From contig JALSQA010000465.1 in NCBI GenBank assembly GCA_026985685.1, positions 1 to 23,093 of the forward strand: DNA of 23,093 nt. The letters run 5' to 3'. Position numbers and translations under genes: made by a program. Under the pieces are notes generated by a model. It worked only from the letters and a program-made list of their open reading frames with translations. It was not told the DNA's origin and searched no databases. This document shows, piece by piece, positions 1 through 7,606 of this stretch. The DNA comes from Campylobacterales bacterium (GTDB taxonomy: Bacteria > Campylobacterota > Campylobacteria > Campylobacterales > QNZT01). Within the stretch, counting starts at the first letter, position 1; each line of letters starts with the position of its first letter.

Positions 1-1
1 A

Positions 2-832
2 ACAGGTAAGGCAGATACAAGAAAAATCAAACTTGAAAGACGAAAACAAGGAAGTGATCGAAGAAAAAAATTTTATGGTTCAAGTGAAAAATTAGATAAA
101 ATAAAAAGTACATTAAGTAAAGCAGCTAAAACAGATGCTTCAATTATGTTACTTGGTGAAAGTGGTGTAGGTAAAGAGCTGTTTGCAAAATATATTCATG
201 AAGAATCACCTAGGTATGCAGGTCCTTTTATTCCTATAAATATGGCAGCCATACCAGAAAATTTACTTGAAAGTGAATTATTTGGATATGAAAAAGGTGC
301 ATTCACTGATGCGACAGCTATGAAAAAAGGTCATTTTGAGACAGCAAATAAGGGCACTCTTTTTTTAGATGAAATTGGAGAGATGCCAATGCCATTACAG
401 GCAAAACTTTTAAGAGTTATACAAGAGAGAGAAATAGTGAGAGTTGGAGGTACAAAACCTACAAAGATTGATGTACGAATTGTTTCAGCAACAAATGCTA
501 ATATTTTAGAAAAAATAAAAAATAAAGAGTTTCGAGAAGATTTATATTATCGTTTAAATACAATACCTGTAAAAATCGCTCCTTTAAGAGAGCGTAAAGA
601 AGAGGTAATCGATATCGCAAAAGAGTATATGTTTAGAACAGCTAGACAATATGATATGCCATATAAAACATTGAGCGAAGAAGCTAAAGAAGAGTTGTTG
701 AAATATGATTGGCCGGGCAATGTGAGAGAGCTTAGATCTGTAATTGAGAGAGCTATTATATTAAGTGAAGGTGAAGAAATAATACCTGAAGATTTGGGAT
801 TAGAGATACGTATAGATGCTATTTCAGATTAG
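2..832 (+). CDS. flgR: Sigma-54-dependent activator, FlgR-like, 5' end missing
   Basis: AAA+ activator of sigma-54 RNA polymerase. The frame is open from base 2, so the N-terminal receiver region expected of FlgR lies outside the window; the ATG at 146 is internal. Visible motifs are a Walker A loop GESGVGKE (155-178), the sigma-54 contact loop GAFTDA (296-313), Walker B LFLDEIGE, an arginine-finger region with REDLYYRLN, and WPGNVREL in the lid. The protein stops about 30 residues after WPGNVREL, so the usual C-terminal Fis-type DNA-binding helix-turn-helix is absent. This is the architecture known for Helicobacter pylori FlgR, which activates flagellar rod and hook genes after phosphorylation by FlgS. 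The asd gene follows 45 bp downstream, and flgR-asd adjacency is known in C. jejuni. The AAA+ assignment is certain; the FlgR identity rests on context and the missing HTH. Confidence 0.82.
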   Translation, partial: TGKADTRKIKLERRKQGSDRRKKFYGSSEKLDKIKSTLSKAAKTDASIMLLGESGVGKELFAKYIHEESPRYAGPFIPINMAAIPENLLESELFGYEKGAFTDATAMKKGHFETANKGTLFLDEIGEMPMPLQAKLLRVIQEREIVRVGGTKPTKIDVRIVSATNANILEKIKNKEFREDLYYRLNTIPVKIAPLRERKEEVIDIAKEYMFRTARQYDMPYKTLSEEAKEELLKYDWPGNVRELRSVIERAIILSEGEEIIPEDLGLEIRIDAISD

Positions 833-877
833 TTATATCAGGTAATAATAGAATAAATATGCAAGAAGGTAATACAA

Positions 878-1909
878 ATGAGAAAATTTAATGTGGCAGT
901 TGTAGGTGCAACAGGGGCTGTGGGTGAAGAGTTTTATAGATTATTTGAAGAGCATGATTTTCCTATTGCTAAACTTGTTCCATTAGCAAGTGCAAGAAGC
1001 GTAGGTAAAGAGATCGAATATAATGGCAGGGCGATTAAAGTAAAAGAACTCACACATGAAGTATTTGAAGATGAAGAGATAGACATTGCATTTTTTTCTG
1101 CTGGTGGAAGTATATCAGAAGAGTTTGCTTCTTCTGCGGTTGATGCAGGTGCAGTTGTGATAGATAATACAAGTCATTTTCGTATGGATCCAGAAATTCC
1201 TTTGGTTGTTCCAGAGGTAAATCCTCAAGATATTAAGCTTTGGAAAAGTAGAGGAATTATCGCTAATCCAAATTGCTCTACCATCCAAATGGTTCAGGCA
1301 CTAAAAGCATTAGATGATCTTTATGGAATAGAGCGTGTCGATGTAAGTACATATCAGGCAACTAGTGGTGCAGGTAAAGCAGGAATGGAAGAGTTGGTTA
1401 AACAGATGCAAGATTTTTTTGCATTTAAATTGGATAAAAGTCCACATGAAGCTTTTTTACATCAAATAGCTCTTAATGTTATACCACAAGTGGATGTTGC
1501 CATGGAAAATGGATTTACAAAAGAAGAGATGAAAATGGTTAATGAAACCAGAAAAATTCTACATAAAGATATAGAAGTAGCAGCGACTTGTGTACGTGTT
1601 CCTGTTTTGAGAAGTCATAGTGAATCTATTACGGTTACATTTGGTGAAAATATCATTGTTGATGTAAATAATGTACGAGAAGCTTTTGAAAATTTTGAAA
1701 ATCTTGTAGTCCAGGATGATTTGCCAAATGGCATTTATCCTATGCCTGTAAATGCTACTGATACCGATTTGACATATGTTGGAAGGATAAGAAAAGATAT
1801 ATTTAGAGATAATATTCTTCATTTTTGGAATGTAGCGGATCAAGTTAGAGTTGGTGCTGCAACAAATTCACTTAGAATAGCACAGAAGTGGATTGAACTG
1901 GAGGAATAG
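878..1909 (+). CDS. asd: Aspartate-semialdehyde dehydrogenase
   Basis: Cytoplasmic NADPH-dependent enzyme reducing aspartyl phosphate to aspartate semialdehyde. This is the branch point to lysine and diaminopimelate (peptidoglycan), threonine and methionine. The N-terminus has the Rossmann nucleotide-binding motif VAVVGATGAVG (residues 6-16). The catalytic cysteine is Cys133 in NPNCSTIQM, and SHFRMDPEIPLVVPEVN (99-115) is typical of the family. The 343-residue length is normal. The start is supported by a GAAGG ribosome site about 8 bases upstream. It lies 45 bp after flgR and its stop codon directly abuts the ATG of the next gene, so translation is probably coupled. Nothing unusual is seen. 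Confidence 0.97.
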   Translation: MRKFNVAVVGATGAVGEEFYRLFEEHDFPIAKLVPLASARSVGKEIEYNGRAIKVKELTHEVFEDEEIDIAFFSAGGSISEEFASSAVDAGAVVIDNTSHFRMDPEIPLVVPEVNPQDIKLWKSRGIIANPNCSTIQMVQALKALDDLYGIERVDVSTYQATSGAGKAGMEELVKQMQDFFAFKLDKSPHEAFLHQIALNVIPQVDVAMENGFTKEEMKMVNETRKILHKDIEVAATCVRVPVLRSHSESITVTFGENIIVDVNNVREAFENFENLVVQDDLPNGIYPMPVNATDTDLTYVGRIRKDIFRDNILHFWNVADQVRVGAATNSLRIAQKWIELEE

Positions 1910-2467
1910 ATGTCTCAAAAAGGGAAAGAAGAGTTAGTTCATACATCAAATGAACGTTCATTGTTAGAAAAGATATTTGAAGGTGCTTTGTGGAATACAA
2001 GATTTTTTGTATTGTTCGCTGTTATCTTTAGTATGTTAGGCGGTATAGCCCTTTTTATAGTGGCTAGTGTCGATATATGGGATGTTGTAGTTATGGTGTT
2101 TAATACTTACCTTCAGCATTTACATCCAGAACATTTTCATGAAGAGATTGTTGGTGGTCTTATTGGTGCTATAGATTTATATTTGATGGCGATTGTAATG
2201 TTTATTTTCGGATTTGGACTTTATGAACTTTTTATTTCAGAGATTGATGTTGCTAAAGGTGCTTCTAAAATACTTGAAATCCACTCTCTTGACCAACTTA
2301 AAGATAAATTGGCTAAAGTGATCGTGATGGTTCTAGTGGTTAGTTTCTTTAAAAGAGTACTGCATACACCTTATGAAGGTGCAGTTGAAATGCTCTATTT
2401 TGCAGGTTCGATTTTGGCACTTTCCATTGGACTATACTTTATGCACAAAGGTGGAGGAGAACACTAA
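1910..2467 (+). CDS. UPF0114 (YqhA-like) inner-membrane protein
   Basis: Integral membrane protein of 185 residues with four predicted hydrophobic segments, roughly residues 32-53, 85-109, 135-150 and 158-178. The second segment ends in the signature region DLYLMAIVMFIFGFGLYELF followed by ISEID, which I recognise as the UPF0114/YqhA family; the biochemical function of the family is not established. A His-rich loop (HLHPEHFHEE, about 70-79) sits between segments 1 and 2. The ATG follows the asd stop with no gap, and the ribosome site GGAGG lies inside the end of asd. The stop directly abuts hemE. An integral membrane protein next to asd is also what I recall in C. jejuni. Membership is clear, the role unknown. 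Confidence 0.85.
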   Translation: MSQKGKEELVHTSNERSLLEKIFEGALWNTRFFVLFAVIFSMLGGIALFIVASVDIWDVVVMVFNTYLQHLHPEHFHEEIVGGLIGAIDLYLMAIVMFIFGFGLYELFISEIDVAKGASKILEIHSLDQLKDKLAKVIVMVLVVSFFKRVLHTPYEGAVEMLYFAGSILALSIGLYFMHKGGGEH

Positions 2468-3502
2468 ATGAGTAAAATATTTGTTGATGCGTGTTTCGGA
2501 AAAGAGACACCATATACACCAGTATGGATGATGAGACAAGCAGGTAGATATCTGCCAGAGTATATGAAAGTAAGAGAAAAAGCAGGCAATTTTCTAAATC
2601 TTTGTCACAATCCAGCACTAGCAGCTGAAGTTACTTTGCAACCTGTTGATATTGTAGGTGTTGATGCAGCAATACTTTTTTCAGATATTCTTGTCATACC
2701 AAATGAAATGGGAATGGATTTAGATTTTGTTAAAGGAGAAGGTCCTGTTTTTTCAAAACCGATCCGAGATGAAGAAGCACTAGATAGTTTGTTGGGTGGT
2801 GAAGAAGCTGCAAACAAACTCACATACGTATATGATACAATCAAACTTGTAAGAGAAAAACTAGATGATGATAAAGCATTGATTGGTTTTACAGGTGCAC
2901 CATGGACATTGGTAACTTATATGATAGAAGGTCAAGGTACCAAAACTTATAATATCTGTAAAAAACTGATCTATACAGAGCCAGAATTTATGCATAAATT
3001 ATTAGCTAAAGTGACTGAAGTAGTCAAGTATTATCTTGAAAAACAGATTGAAGCTGGTGTAGATGTTGTACAGATATTTGATTCATGGGCAGCGGCATTA
3101 GAAAAGTCAAAATATATGGAATTTAGTTGGAAATACATGAAAGACATTGCAGCACATATCAAAGCAAAATATCCTCATATCCCTATTATTATGTTTCCAA
3201 AAGGGATACCAGCATATCTTGATGAAATTGATGGTGAGTTTGATGTATTTGGTGTAGATTGGTCAACACCAATGGCATTGGCAAAAGAGTATTTGGGTGA
3301 TCGTTATGTCCTTCAGGGAAATATGGAACCTTGTCGTTTATATTCAAAAGAGGCGACAAAAGAGTGTGTTGCTTCTATAGCCCAAACGATGAAAGATGGT
3401 AGACATATATTTAACTTAGGGCATGGAATACTTCCTGATGTTCCAGTTGAAAATGCAAAATATTTTGTATCCATTTGTAAAGAATTAAGTAAGAGAAGTT
3501 AA
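2468..3502 (+). CDS. hemE: Uroporphyrinogen decarboxylase
   Basis: Cytoplasmic enzyme that removes the four acetate carboxyl groups of uroporphyrinogen III to give coproporphyrinogen III in heme synthesis; it needs no cofactor. The N-terminal signature TPVWMMRQAGRYLPEY (residues 17-32) carries the substrate-binding arginines Arg23 and Arg27. Further family motifs are FSDILVIPNEMG, GAPWTL, FDSWAA and the C-terminal GHGILPDVPVENA. The length of 344 residues is normal. The ATG follows the preceding stop codon directly, with GGTGGAGGA as ribosome site inside the upstream gene. It is the last gene of the flgR-asd operon: a hairpin begins inside its final codons. Another heme gene, hemJ, lies 1.8 kb downstream in a separate unit. 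Confidence 0.97.
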   Translation: MSKIFVDACFGKETPYTPVWMMRQAGRYLPEYMKVREKAGNFLNLCHNPALAAEVTLQPVDIVGVDAAILFSDILVIPNEMGMDLDFVKGEGPVFSKPIRDEEALDSLLGGEEAANKLTYVYDTIKLVREKLDDDKALIGFTGAPWTLVTYMIEGQGTKTYNICKKLIYTEPEFMHKLLAKVTEVVKYYLEKQIEAGVDVVQIFDSWAAALEKSKYMEFSWKYMKDIAAHIKAKYPHIPIIMFPKGIPAYLDEIDGEFDVFGVDWSTPMALAKEYLGDRYVLQGNMEPCRLYSKEATKECVASIAQTMKDGRHIFNLGHGILPDVPVENAKYFVSICKELSKRS

Positions 3503-3530
3503 GCATATAGCTTATCTTCTTTTTATCTGC
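3491..3530 (+). terminator. Probable terminator hairpin overlapping the hemE stop
   Basis: Bases 3491-3504 pair with 3510-3523 around a 5-base ATATA loop: 14 positions, one T-T mismatch and one G-U pair, AT-rich. A T-rich tail (TTTTATCTGCTTTT) follows. The hemE stop codon (3500-3502) is inside the left arm. It probably ends or attenuates the flgR-asd-hemE transcript. Because the next gene starts at 3538, the structure could also limit read-through translation of that gene. Confidence 0.55.
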
Positions 3531-3537
3531 TTTTAAA

Positions 3538-4446
3538 ATGTATAAATATATTTTTGGACCTATTCAATCACGTCGTTTTGGTTTATCTTTGGGGATTGAT
3601 CTTAGTCCTGAACATAAATCATGTAACTTTGATTGTCTTTATTGTGAGTTAAAGCCTGCAAAAGTAACTGACAGTATCACAAATCCACCCTTAGTTACTA
3701 GCGTGATAAGCGAAGTAAAAGAAGCTTTACAAGAGTATCAGAATATTGATGTTATCACAATTACTGCAAATGGAGAGCCAACACTTTATCCTTATTTAGA
3801 TGTTTTGGTGGATGAGCTTAATAATATAAAAAAAGATAAAAAATTACTGATATTATCAAATGCTTCAACGATAAGTGACCTTAAAATTCAAGAGATACTT
3901 AAGAAGATAGATATTGTCAAGCTTTCATTAGATTGTGCAACTGCTAAATGTTTTAAAAAAATTGATAGACCTATAAAAAATGTGAGCATTGAAAATATAA
4001 TAAATAGTTTGGTTACTTTTCGTAACAAATTCCATAATACACTTATTTTAGAAATTTTAGTTGTTTTAGGCGTAAATGATAAGACTGAAGAGTTTAATGC
4101 ATTAAAAAAAGTACTAGATAAAATAAATCCTGATCGTATTGATTTAGGAACAGTAGATAGACCACCTGCATACGATGTTAAGGGTGTAAGTATAGAAAAG
4201 TTAAAAGAGTTACGAGAGTATTTAGGAGAACATAATGTTTCAATCATTCATAAAGAAAAACCAAAATCAAGAGTAGATTTCTCAAAGGATGAGATACTCT
4301 CCACTATAAAAAGGCGACCACAAAGTGAAGCTGATATTGAGTATCTCTTTTCCAAAAAATCTAAAGAAAATTTAATTTCACTAGAAAAAGAGAAAAAAAT
4401 AACTCAAAAAAATATTGCTGGTGTAATATTTTATACACTATTGTGA
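3538..4446 (+). CDS. Radical SAM protein, COG0731-type
   Basis: Protein of 302 residues with a radical SAM core. The iron-sulfur cysteines are Cys29, Cys33 and Cys36 in CNFDCLYC, preceded by the N-terminal hallmark FGPIQSRRFGLSLGIDL. That opening identifies the COG0731 group, Fe-S oxidoreductases related to wyosine tRNA synthetase. In bacteria their substrate is generally not known, so no reaction is assigned. The C-terminal part from about residue 245 (DEILSTIKRRPQSEADIEYLF) looks like a small helical or winged-helix domain. The ATG is fixed by family alignment, since an in-frame stop lies at 3508-3510, yet no ribosome site precedes it: bases 3520-3537 are almost all T and A. The 3' end overlaps the convergent lipoprotein gene by 9 bases. 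Confidence 0.85.
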   Translation: MYKYIFGPIQSRRFGLSLGIDLSPEHKSCNFDCLYCELKPAKVTDSITNPPLVTSVISEVKEALQEYQNIDVITITANGEPTLYPYLDVLVDELNNIKKDKKLLILSNASTISDLKIQEILKKIDIVKLSLDCATAKCFKKIDRPIKNVSIENIINSLVTFRNKFHNTLILEILVVLGVNDKTEEFNALKKVLDKINPDRIDLGTVDRPPAYDVKGVSIEKLKELREYLGEHNVSIIHKEKPKSRVDFSKDEILSTIKRRPQSEADIEYLFSKKSKENLISLEKEKKITQKNIAGVIFYTLL

Positions 4447-5124
4447 GTCTAATGCAATATTGTCAAAATAATCATCACCACCATCGACAATAAAAGCGTT
4501 AATTGCTATAAGTTTATTATTTGGTTCAATTTTATGTAGATATTTTTCTATATCTAAACTAACATGTTGCCATCTTTTTGTGCTATTTACAGAACTAGTC
4601 AATAGAGGAAAAGTTATTTGAACAGTATTTTCTTCTTCTATAGGTGTTACATCAGGTGGATAATGTTTTTTATCAAAATAGGTATTAAATAAAATAGTTC
4701 TTTTTCCGTAAGATGTATCAACTTCAACACCTACTGTAAAACAGTATAACGATCCGTCACTACTTCTTTTTTTCATGTGATCAAAATGAAGGACTTTTTG
4801 TGTGGTATTATCCCAATTTGAATGTTCTTCATTTGTAAGTCGATAGTAAACTCCACTTACATACTGCCCATCTTCTTTGTGCCAGTTTTGCCGAAGCAAA
4901 ACAGAGTGTTCACTCCCCTTTGCTCCAAAATCAACAATTTTAACATCATAAGGTCCCTGATAAACTTCCCATTTATTATTTGTACCATCTTCTGCATCTT
5001 CATAGATAGTTGCATTTTGGGAAAGTGAAGTAGTATCAGACGATATAGTTCTATCTGAGCCACAGCTAGTAAGCGATATAATCACAAACAAAAAAAATAT
5101 AAAATTTTTAGTAATATAGAACAT
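4438..5124 (-). CDS. Lipoprotein of unknown function, beta-rich extracytoplasmic domain
   Basis: A 228-residue protein with a lipoprotein signal peptide: a hydrophobic stretch from about residue 8, then the lipobox LTSC with Cys21 as the lipidation site. The mature part begins after a Ser/Thr-rich linker with ATIYEDAEDGTNNKWEVYQGP, and is rich in Trp, Tyr and Asp with alternating polar and hydrophobic segments. This opening resembles beta-sandwich glycan-binding or polysaccharide-associated modules, but I recognise no named family and see no catalytic motif. The ribosome site AAGGAT sits 6 bases before the ATG. The gene stands alone on the minus strand, divergent from hemJ and convergent with the radical SAM gene. 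An envelope location is well supported; function is open. Confidence 0.75.
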   Translation of the reverse strand: MFYITKNFIFFLFVIISLTSCGSDRTISSDTTSLSQNATIYEDAEDGTNNKWEVYQGPYDVKIVDFGAKGSEHSVLLRQNWHKEDGQYVSGVYYRLTNEEHSNWDNTTQKVLHFDHMKKRSSDGSLYCFTVGVEVDTSYGKRTILFNTYFDKKHYPPDVTPIEEENTVQITFPLLTSSVNSTKRWQHVSLDIEKYLHKIEPNNKLIAINAFIVDGGDDYFDNIALDSQ

Positions 5125-5268
5125 AAAAATTATCCTTATTCATTTATATTGTCTAGGATATCAAAAAAGTTAAAATTTATGAACTTTTCTTTTAAAAAAA
5201 AGATTTTTAATTTATTTTGTTACTAAAGTAAACATTAATTACACTAAGTGGTATTAAAGGAGTTAGTG

Positions 5269-5706
5269 ATGGCATATTATAATTGGATTTTAGCATTTCA
5301 TGTGATGAGTTTCATATCATGGATGGCTATGCTTTTTTATCAACCAAGACTTTATGTATATCATAGAGAAAATGAGAAAAACGGAACTTGTTTTACTGAT
5401 GTTATTGAGTTACAGGAAAAAAAGCTTTATCACTTTATTGGTGTACCTGCTATGTGGGCAACTTTAATAAGTGGTTTGTTGATGATTTATCTTAATCCAA
5501 GTCTGTTTGAAAGTGGTATATGGTTGTATATTAAATTGACAGCAGTTGTATTGATGATTGCTTATCATTATTCACTAGGTTACTTTAAAGAAAAACTCAA
5601 AGCACATAAGTGTAGTAAAAGTGGTAAATTTTTTAGAGTTTATAATGAAGTTCCGACGATTCTTATGATTATTATTGTAATCATGGTTGTAATTAAGCCG
5701 ATATAG
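5269..5706 (+). CDS. hemJ: HemJ protoporphyrinogen IX oxidase
   Basis: Membrane protein of 145 residues of the HemJ (UPF0093) family, which oxidises protoporphyrinogen IX to protoporphyrin IX, the step before iron insertion into heme. Family hallmarks are WILAFHVMSFISWMAMLFYQPRLYVYH near the N-terminus, FIGVPAMWATLISGLLMIYL, WLYIKLTAVVLMIAYH, and the C-terminal FFRVYNEVPTILMIIIVIMVVIKP. About four transmembrane helices, with conserved His and Arg at the membrane borders. A GTG at 5248 would add seven residues, but AAGGAG (5258-5263) lies inside that extension and 5 bases before the ATG at 5269, and the family starts there, so 5269 is chosen. Its stop overlaps the ribosome site of the next small gene. 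Confidence 0.93.
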   Translation: MAYYNWILAFHVMSFISWMAMLFYQPRLYVYHRENEKNGTCFTDVIELQEKKLYHFIGVPAMWATLISGLLMIYLNPSLFESGIWLYIKLTAVVLMIAYHYSLGYFKEKLKAHKCSKSGKFFRVYNEVPTILMIIIVIMVVIKPI

Positions 5707-5719
5707 GAGTATAAATATT

Positions 5720-5944
5720 ATGACAATAGAGAAAAAAGTTTTGCTTTTAGGTATATATACTAAAGAAAATAGTGAAACGATAAAAGATGTATTAATAAAA
5801 CTTGAAGAAACTGGAATGTTTACTTTTAAAGAAGCAAAAAAATTGTTCAAAGAACTCAAAGAAGATAATTTAGTTCAAGATAATGGTTTGACATTAGCTG
5901 GAATAGAAGAAGCAAAAATTATTGAACAAGAGTTCAAACTTTAA
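5720..5944 (+). CDS. Small helical protein downstream of hemJ
   Basis: A 74-residue, highly charged protein (many Lys and Glu) with predicted helical character and no signal peptide, membrane segment or cysteine. I do not recognise a family. The order of segments (KDVLIKLEETGMFTFKEAKKLFKELKEDNLVQDNGLTLAGIEEA) looks like a small winged-helix-type fold, with two helices, a turn and a short strand, but this is only a pattern impression. GGAG (5706-5709) lies 10 bases before the ATG and overlaps the hemJ stop codon, so both genes are probably translated from one message. A role linked to hemJ or membrane heme metabolism is possible but unproven. Its codon use resembles its neighbours, and its good start site makes it likely real. 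Confidence 0.7.
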   Translation: MTIEKKVLLLGIYTKENSETIKDVLIKLEETGMFTFKEAKKLFKELKEDNLVQDNGLTLAGIEEAKIIEQEFKL

Positions 5945-5995
5945 AAAAAAAGTTCTATTATTTTTTCAGAAAAATATACAAAAACTAATTTCTAT

Positions 5996-6003
5996 GCTAT
6001 AAT
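5996..6003 (+). promoter_or_regulatory. Extended -10 promoter for the SGNH hydrolase gene
   Basis: TGC followed by TATAAT (5998-6003) with A/T-rich DNA upstream and no clear -35 box, as is usual for vegetative promoters in Campylobacterota. It is 33 bases before the ATG at 6037. It implies that the SGNH gene is transcribed separately from hemJ. Confidence 0.55.
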
Positions 6004-6036
6004 AGTAATATCTTCATTAAAGGTGGTTAGAATTTT

Positions 6037-7575
6037 ATGTATCAAAAAAAGAGTTTAAAAGTTTTTCTATATAGTCTATTGGTTACAGGAATGTTTTTTT
6101 CTGGTTGTGGAGGAGGATCTGAACCTTCTACCAATCAGGGAGGTAACAATCCTCCAGATAACAACAATTCAAATAATAATCCTCCTATAACAAATAAGTT
6201 TAAATATAGAAAGATTTCTATTGCAGGTAGCTCAATAACACAAGGTAATATTGAACAAATTGGTAACAATGGAGATGAAGGTTATCTTGGTGAAAAATCA
6301 TATGTTGGAAATGTAGAAAAATATTTTAGAGAAAATATAGCTGATACTATTGGACCAGATGAACTTTCTAGTGCCAATCAAGTTGAAGACGAACTTATGA
6401 GTTACCAGGGTAAGATTAAAGTTTACAATGAAGGTATTGAATTAAAAGGTAGTTTAAAAGCATCGGATGAAATTGCTATTTCATATGCTGGATCAAATGT
6501 AAAAACGGTAGTTTCATTGAAGGTGGATGGTAAACAATATGATGATTATACTATCCCAATGGGTGATTACAAGCCTGTTAAAAAAACTTTTGATGATACG
6601 AATGCTGGTTTTTATAAAGCTTTTAGAGAAACAAATCCAAAAGCTGTGAAAATTTGGAAACTTGATGATAATAAAGCACATAGCTTTTCTTTGATTGTGA
6701 AGCAGGGGGAATTGCATTTAAATTTTATTACCAATCATATGTATTATTTCCAAAATGCAGGTGTGGGAGGATTTGAAGTATCTGATTTTTTGCGAAAAAC
6801 CCAACAAGGAAATTATTCAAATTCTACAGTTAAAGATATTATTGCTTTTAATCCTGACCTTTTTATCCTAGAATCAGGTACAAATGATGCTAAAACCTGG
6901 GCTACAGAAATAAAGTTAAAAGCAGATCCTAATGCAGATGCTCCAAGCACAAATAGATGGATTGTTGATGATCCTATTGCTTTTGATGTTGATGGAAATA
7001 ATATTGTCATAAATCATAATGTCAACGTCCATAAAGGTGATGTTGTAATAATGGGTGAATACAACAATGATATACAAAATATGGCTATTGGTATAGTAGC
7101 AAGTGATAGTAATTCTAAGAGAATAAAACTCTCTAAAGTGATTACTTATCAAAACCAACAAGTACATGAAGGAAATAGTATACCAAGTGATATTGTAAAA
7201 AAATGTCGTATAAAAAGTATAAAAACTTGGGAGGATAGAGTTAAAGTTGTTATATCTGATATCAAAAATAGTTTAAACCATAGTCTAACTGTTGGAATTG
7301 GTACATCAGGAGTGCCTAACTACTATAATCCCCAAAGCGGAAAAACAGAAGCACAACCTCCATTTACACCAAGAAGATTGTTAGGATATAGAGAAAAAGC
7401 TAAAATTTTAGCCCAGGAAAATGGCTGGTTATTTATTGATTTTTTCCAAAGGATATTAAAAGTTAATCCAAGTGTAGATGATACACATACTTGGACATAT
7501 GGTGACAATACTCACCCTAATGAAGACGGAAGAGTATATTTTGGTGAAGCTGTTATCAAAGCACTAAATCTCTGA
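6037..7575 (+). CDS. Lipoprotein SGNH/GDSL-type hydrolase
   Basis: A 512-residue lipoprotein: hydrophobic signal, lipobox FSGC with Cys24, then an Asn/Pro/Gly-rich linker to about residue 53. The SGNH blocks are all visible: block I AGSSITQG with the nucleophile probably Ser66 (GSS instead of the classical GDS), block II glycine in QNAGVGG (about 239-245), block III GTND (281-284), and block V DNTHPNEDG with Asp490 and His493. It is therefore predicted to be an esterase outside the cytoplasm. Two large insertions stand out: about 105-235, a beta-rich segment between blocks I and II, and about 300-395, before the final blocks. Inserted modules of this kind occur in polysaccharide and peptidoglycan O-acetylesterases, but the substrate cannot be read here. 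AAAGGTGG (6019-6026) is the ribosome site. It ends at a bidirectional terminator. Confidence 0.87.
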   Translation: MYQKKSLKVFLYSLLVTGMFFSGCGGGSEPSTNQGGNNPPDNNNSNNNPPITNKFKYRKISIAGSSITQGNIEQIGNNGDEGYLGEKSYVGNVEKYFRENIADTIGPDELSSANQVEDELMSYQGKIKVYNEGIELKGSLKASDEIAISYAGSNVKTVVSLKVDGKQYDDYTIPMGDYKPVKKTFDDTNAGFYKAFRETNPKAVKIWKLDDNKAHSFSLIVKQGELHLNFITNHMYYFQNAGVGGFEVSDFLRKTQQGNYSNSTVKDIIAFNPDLFILESGTNDAKTWATEIKLKADPNADAPSTNRWIVDDPIAFDVDGNNIVINHNVNVHKGDVVIMGEYNNDIQNMAIGIVASDSNSKRIKLSKVITYQNQQVHEGNSIPSDIVKKCRIKSIKTWEDRVKVVISDIKNSLNHSLTVGIGTSGVPNYYNPQSGKTEAQPPFTPRRLLGYREKAKILAQENGWLFIDFFQRILKVNPSVDDTHTWTYGDNTHPNEDGRVYFGEAVIKALNL

Positions 7576-7582
7576 TACAAAA

Positions 7583-7606
7583 TGTAGCCAGAATTGTCTG
7601 GCTACA
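7583..7606. terminator. Bidirectional terminator between convergent genes
   Basis: A perfect 10-bp stem TGTAGCCAGA / TCTGGCTACA with a 4-base ATTG loop. On the minus strand it is followed by ATTTTGT, a weak T-run; on the plus strand the tail is not T-rich. The stop codon of the DUF1439 gene (7602-7604) is inside the right arm. It starts 8 bases after the SGNH stop, so it probably serves both genes. Confidence 0.7.

Noticed and set aside
146..832. Starting the sigma-54 activator at the ATG at 146
   Set aside because: The frame is open back to base 2, and the residues before 146 (FYGSSEKLDKIKSTLSKAAKTDASI) are the normal beginning of the AAA+ domain, so the gene is truncated by the window.
5161..5247. 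A/T-rich inverted repeats (AAAAGTT with AACTTTT) upstream of hemJ
   Set aside because: The stem is short, purely A/T-dominated and in a region of very low complexity; chance is the simplest explanation.
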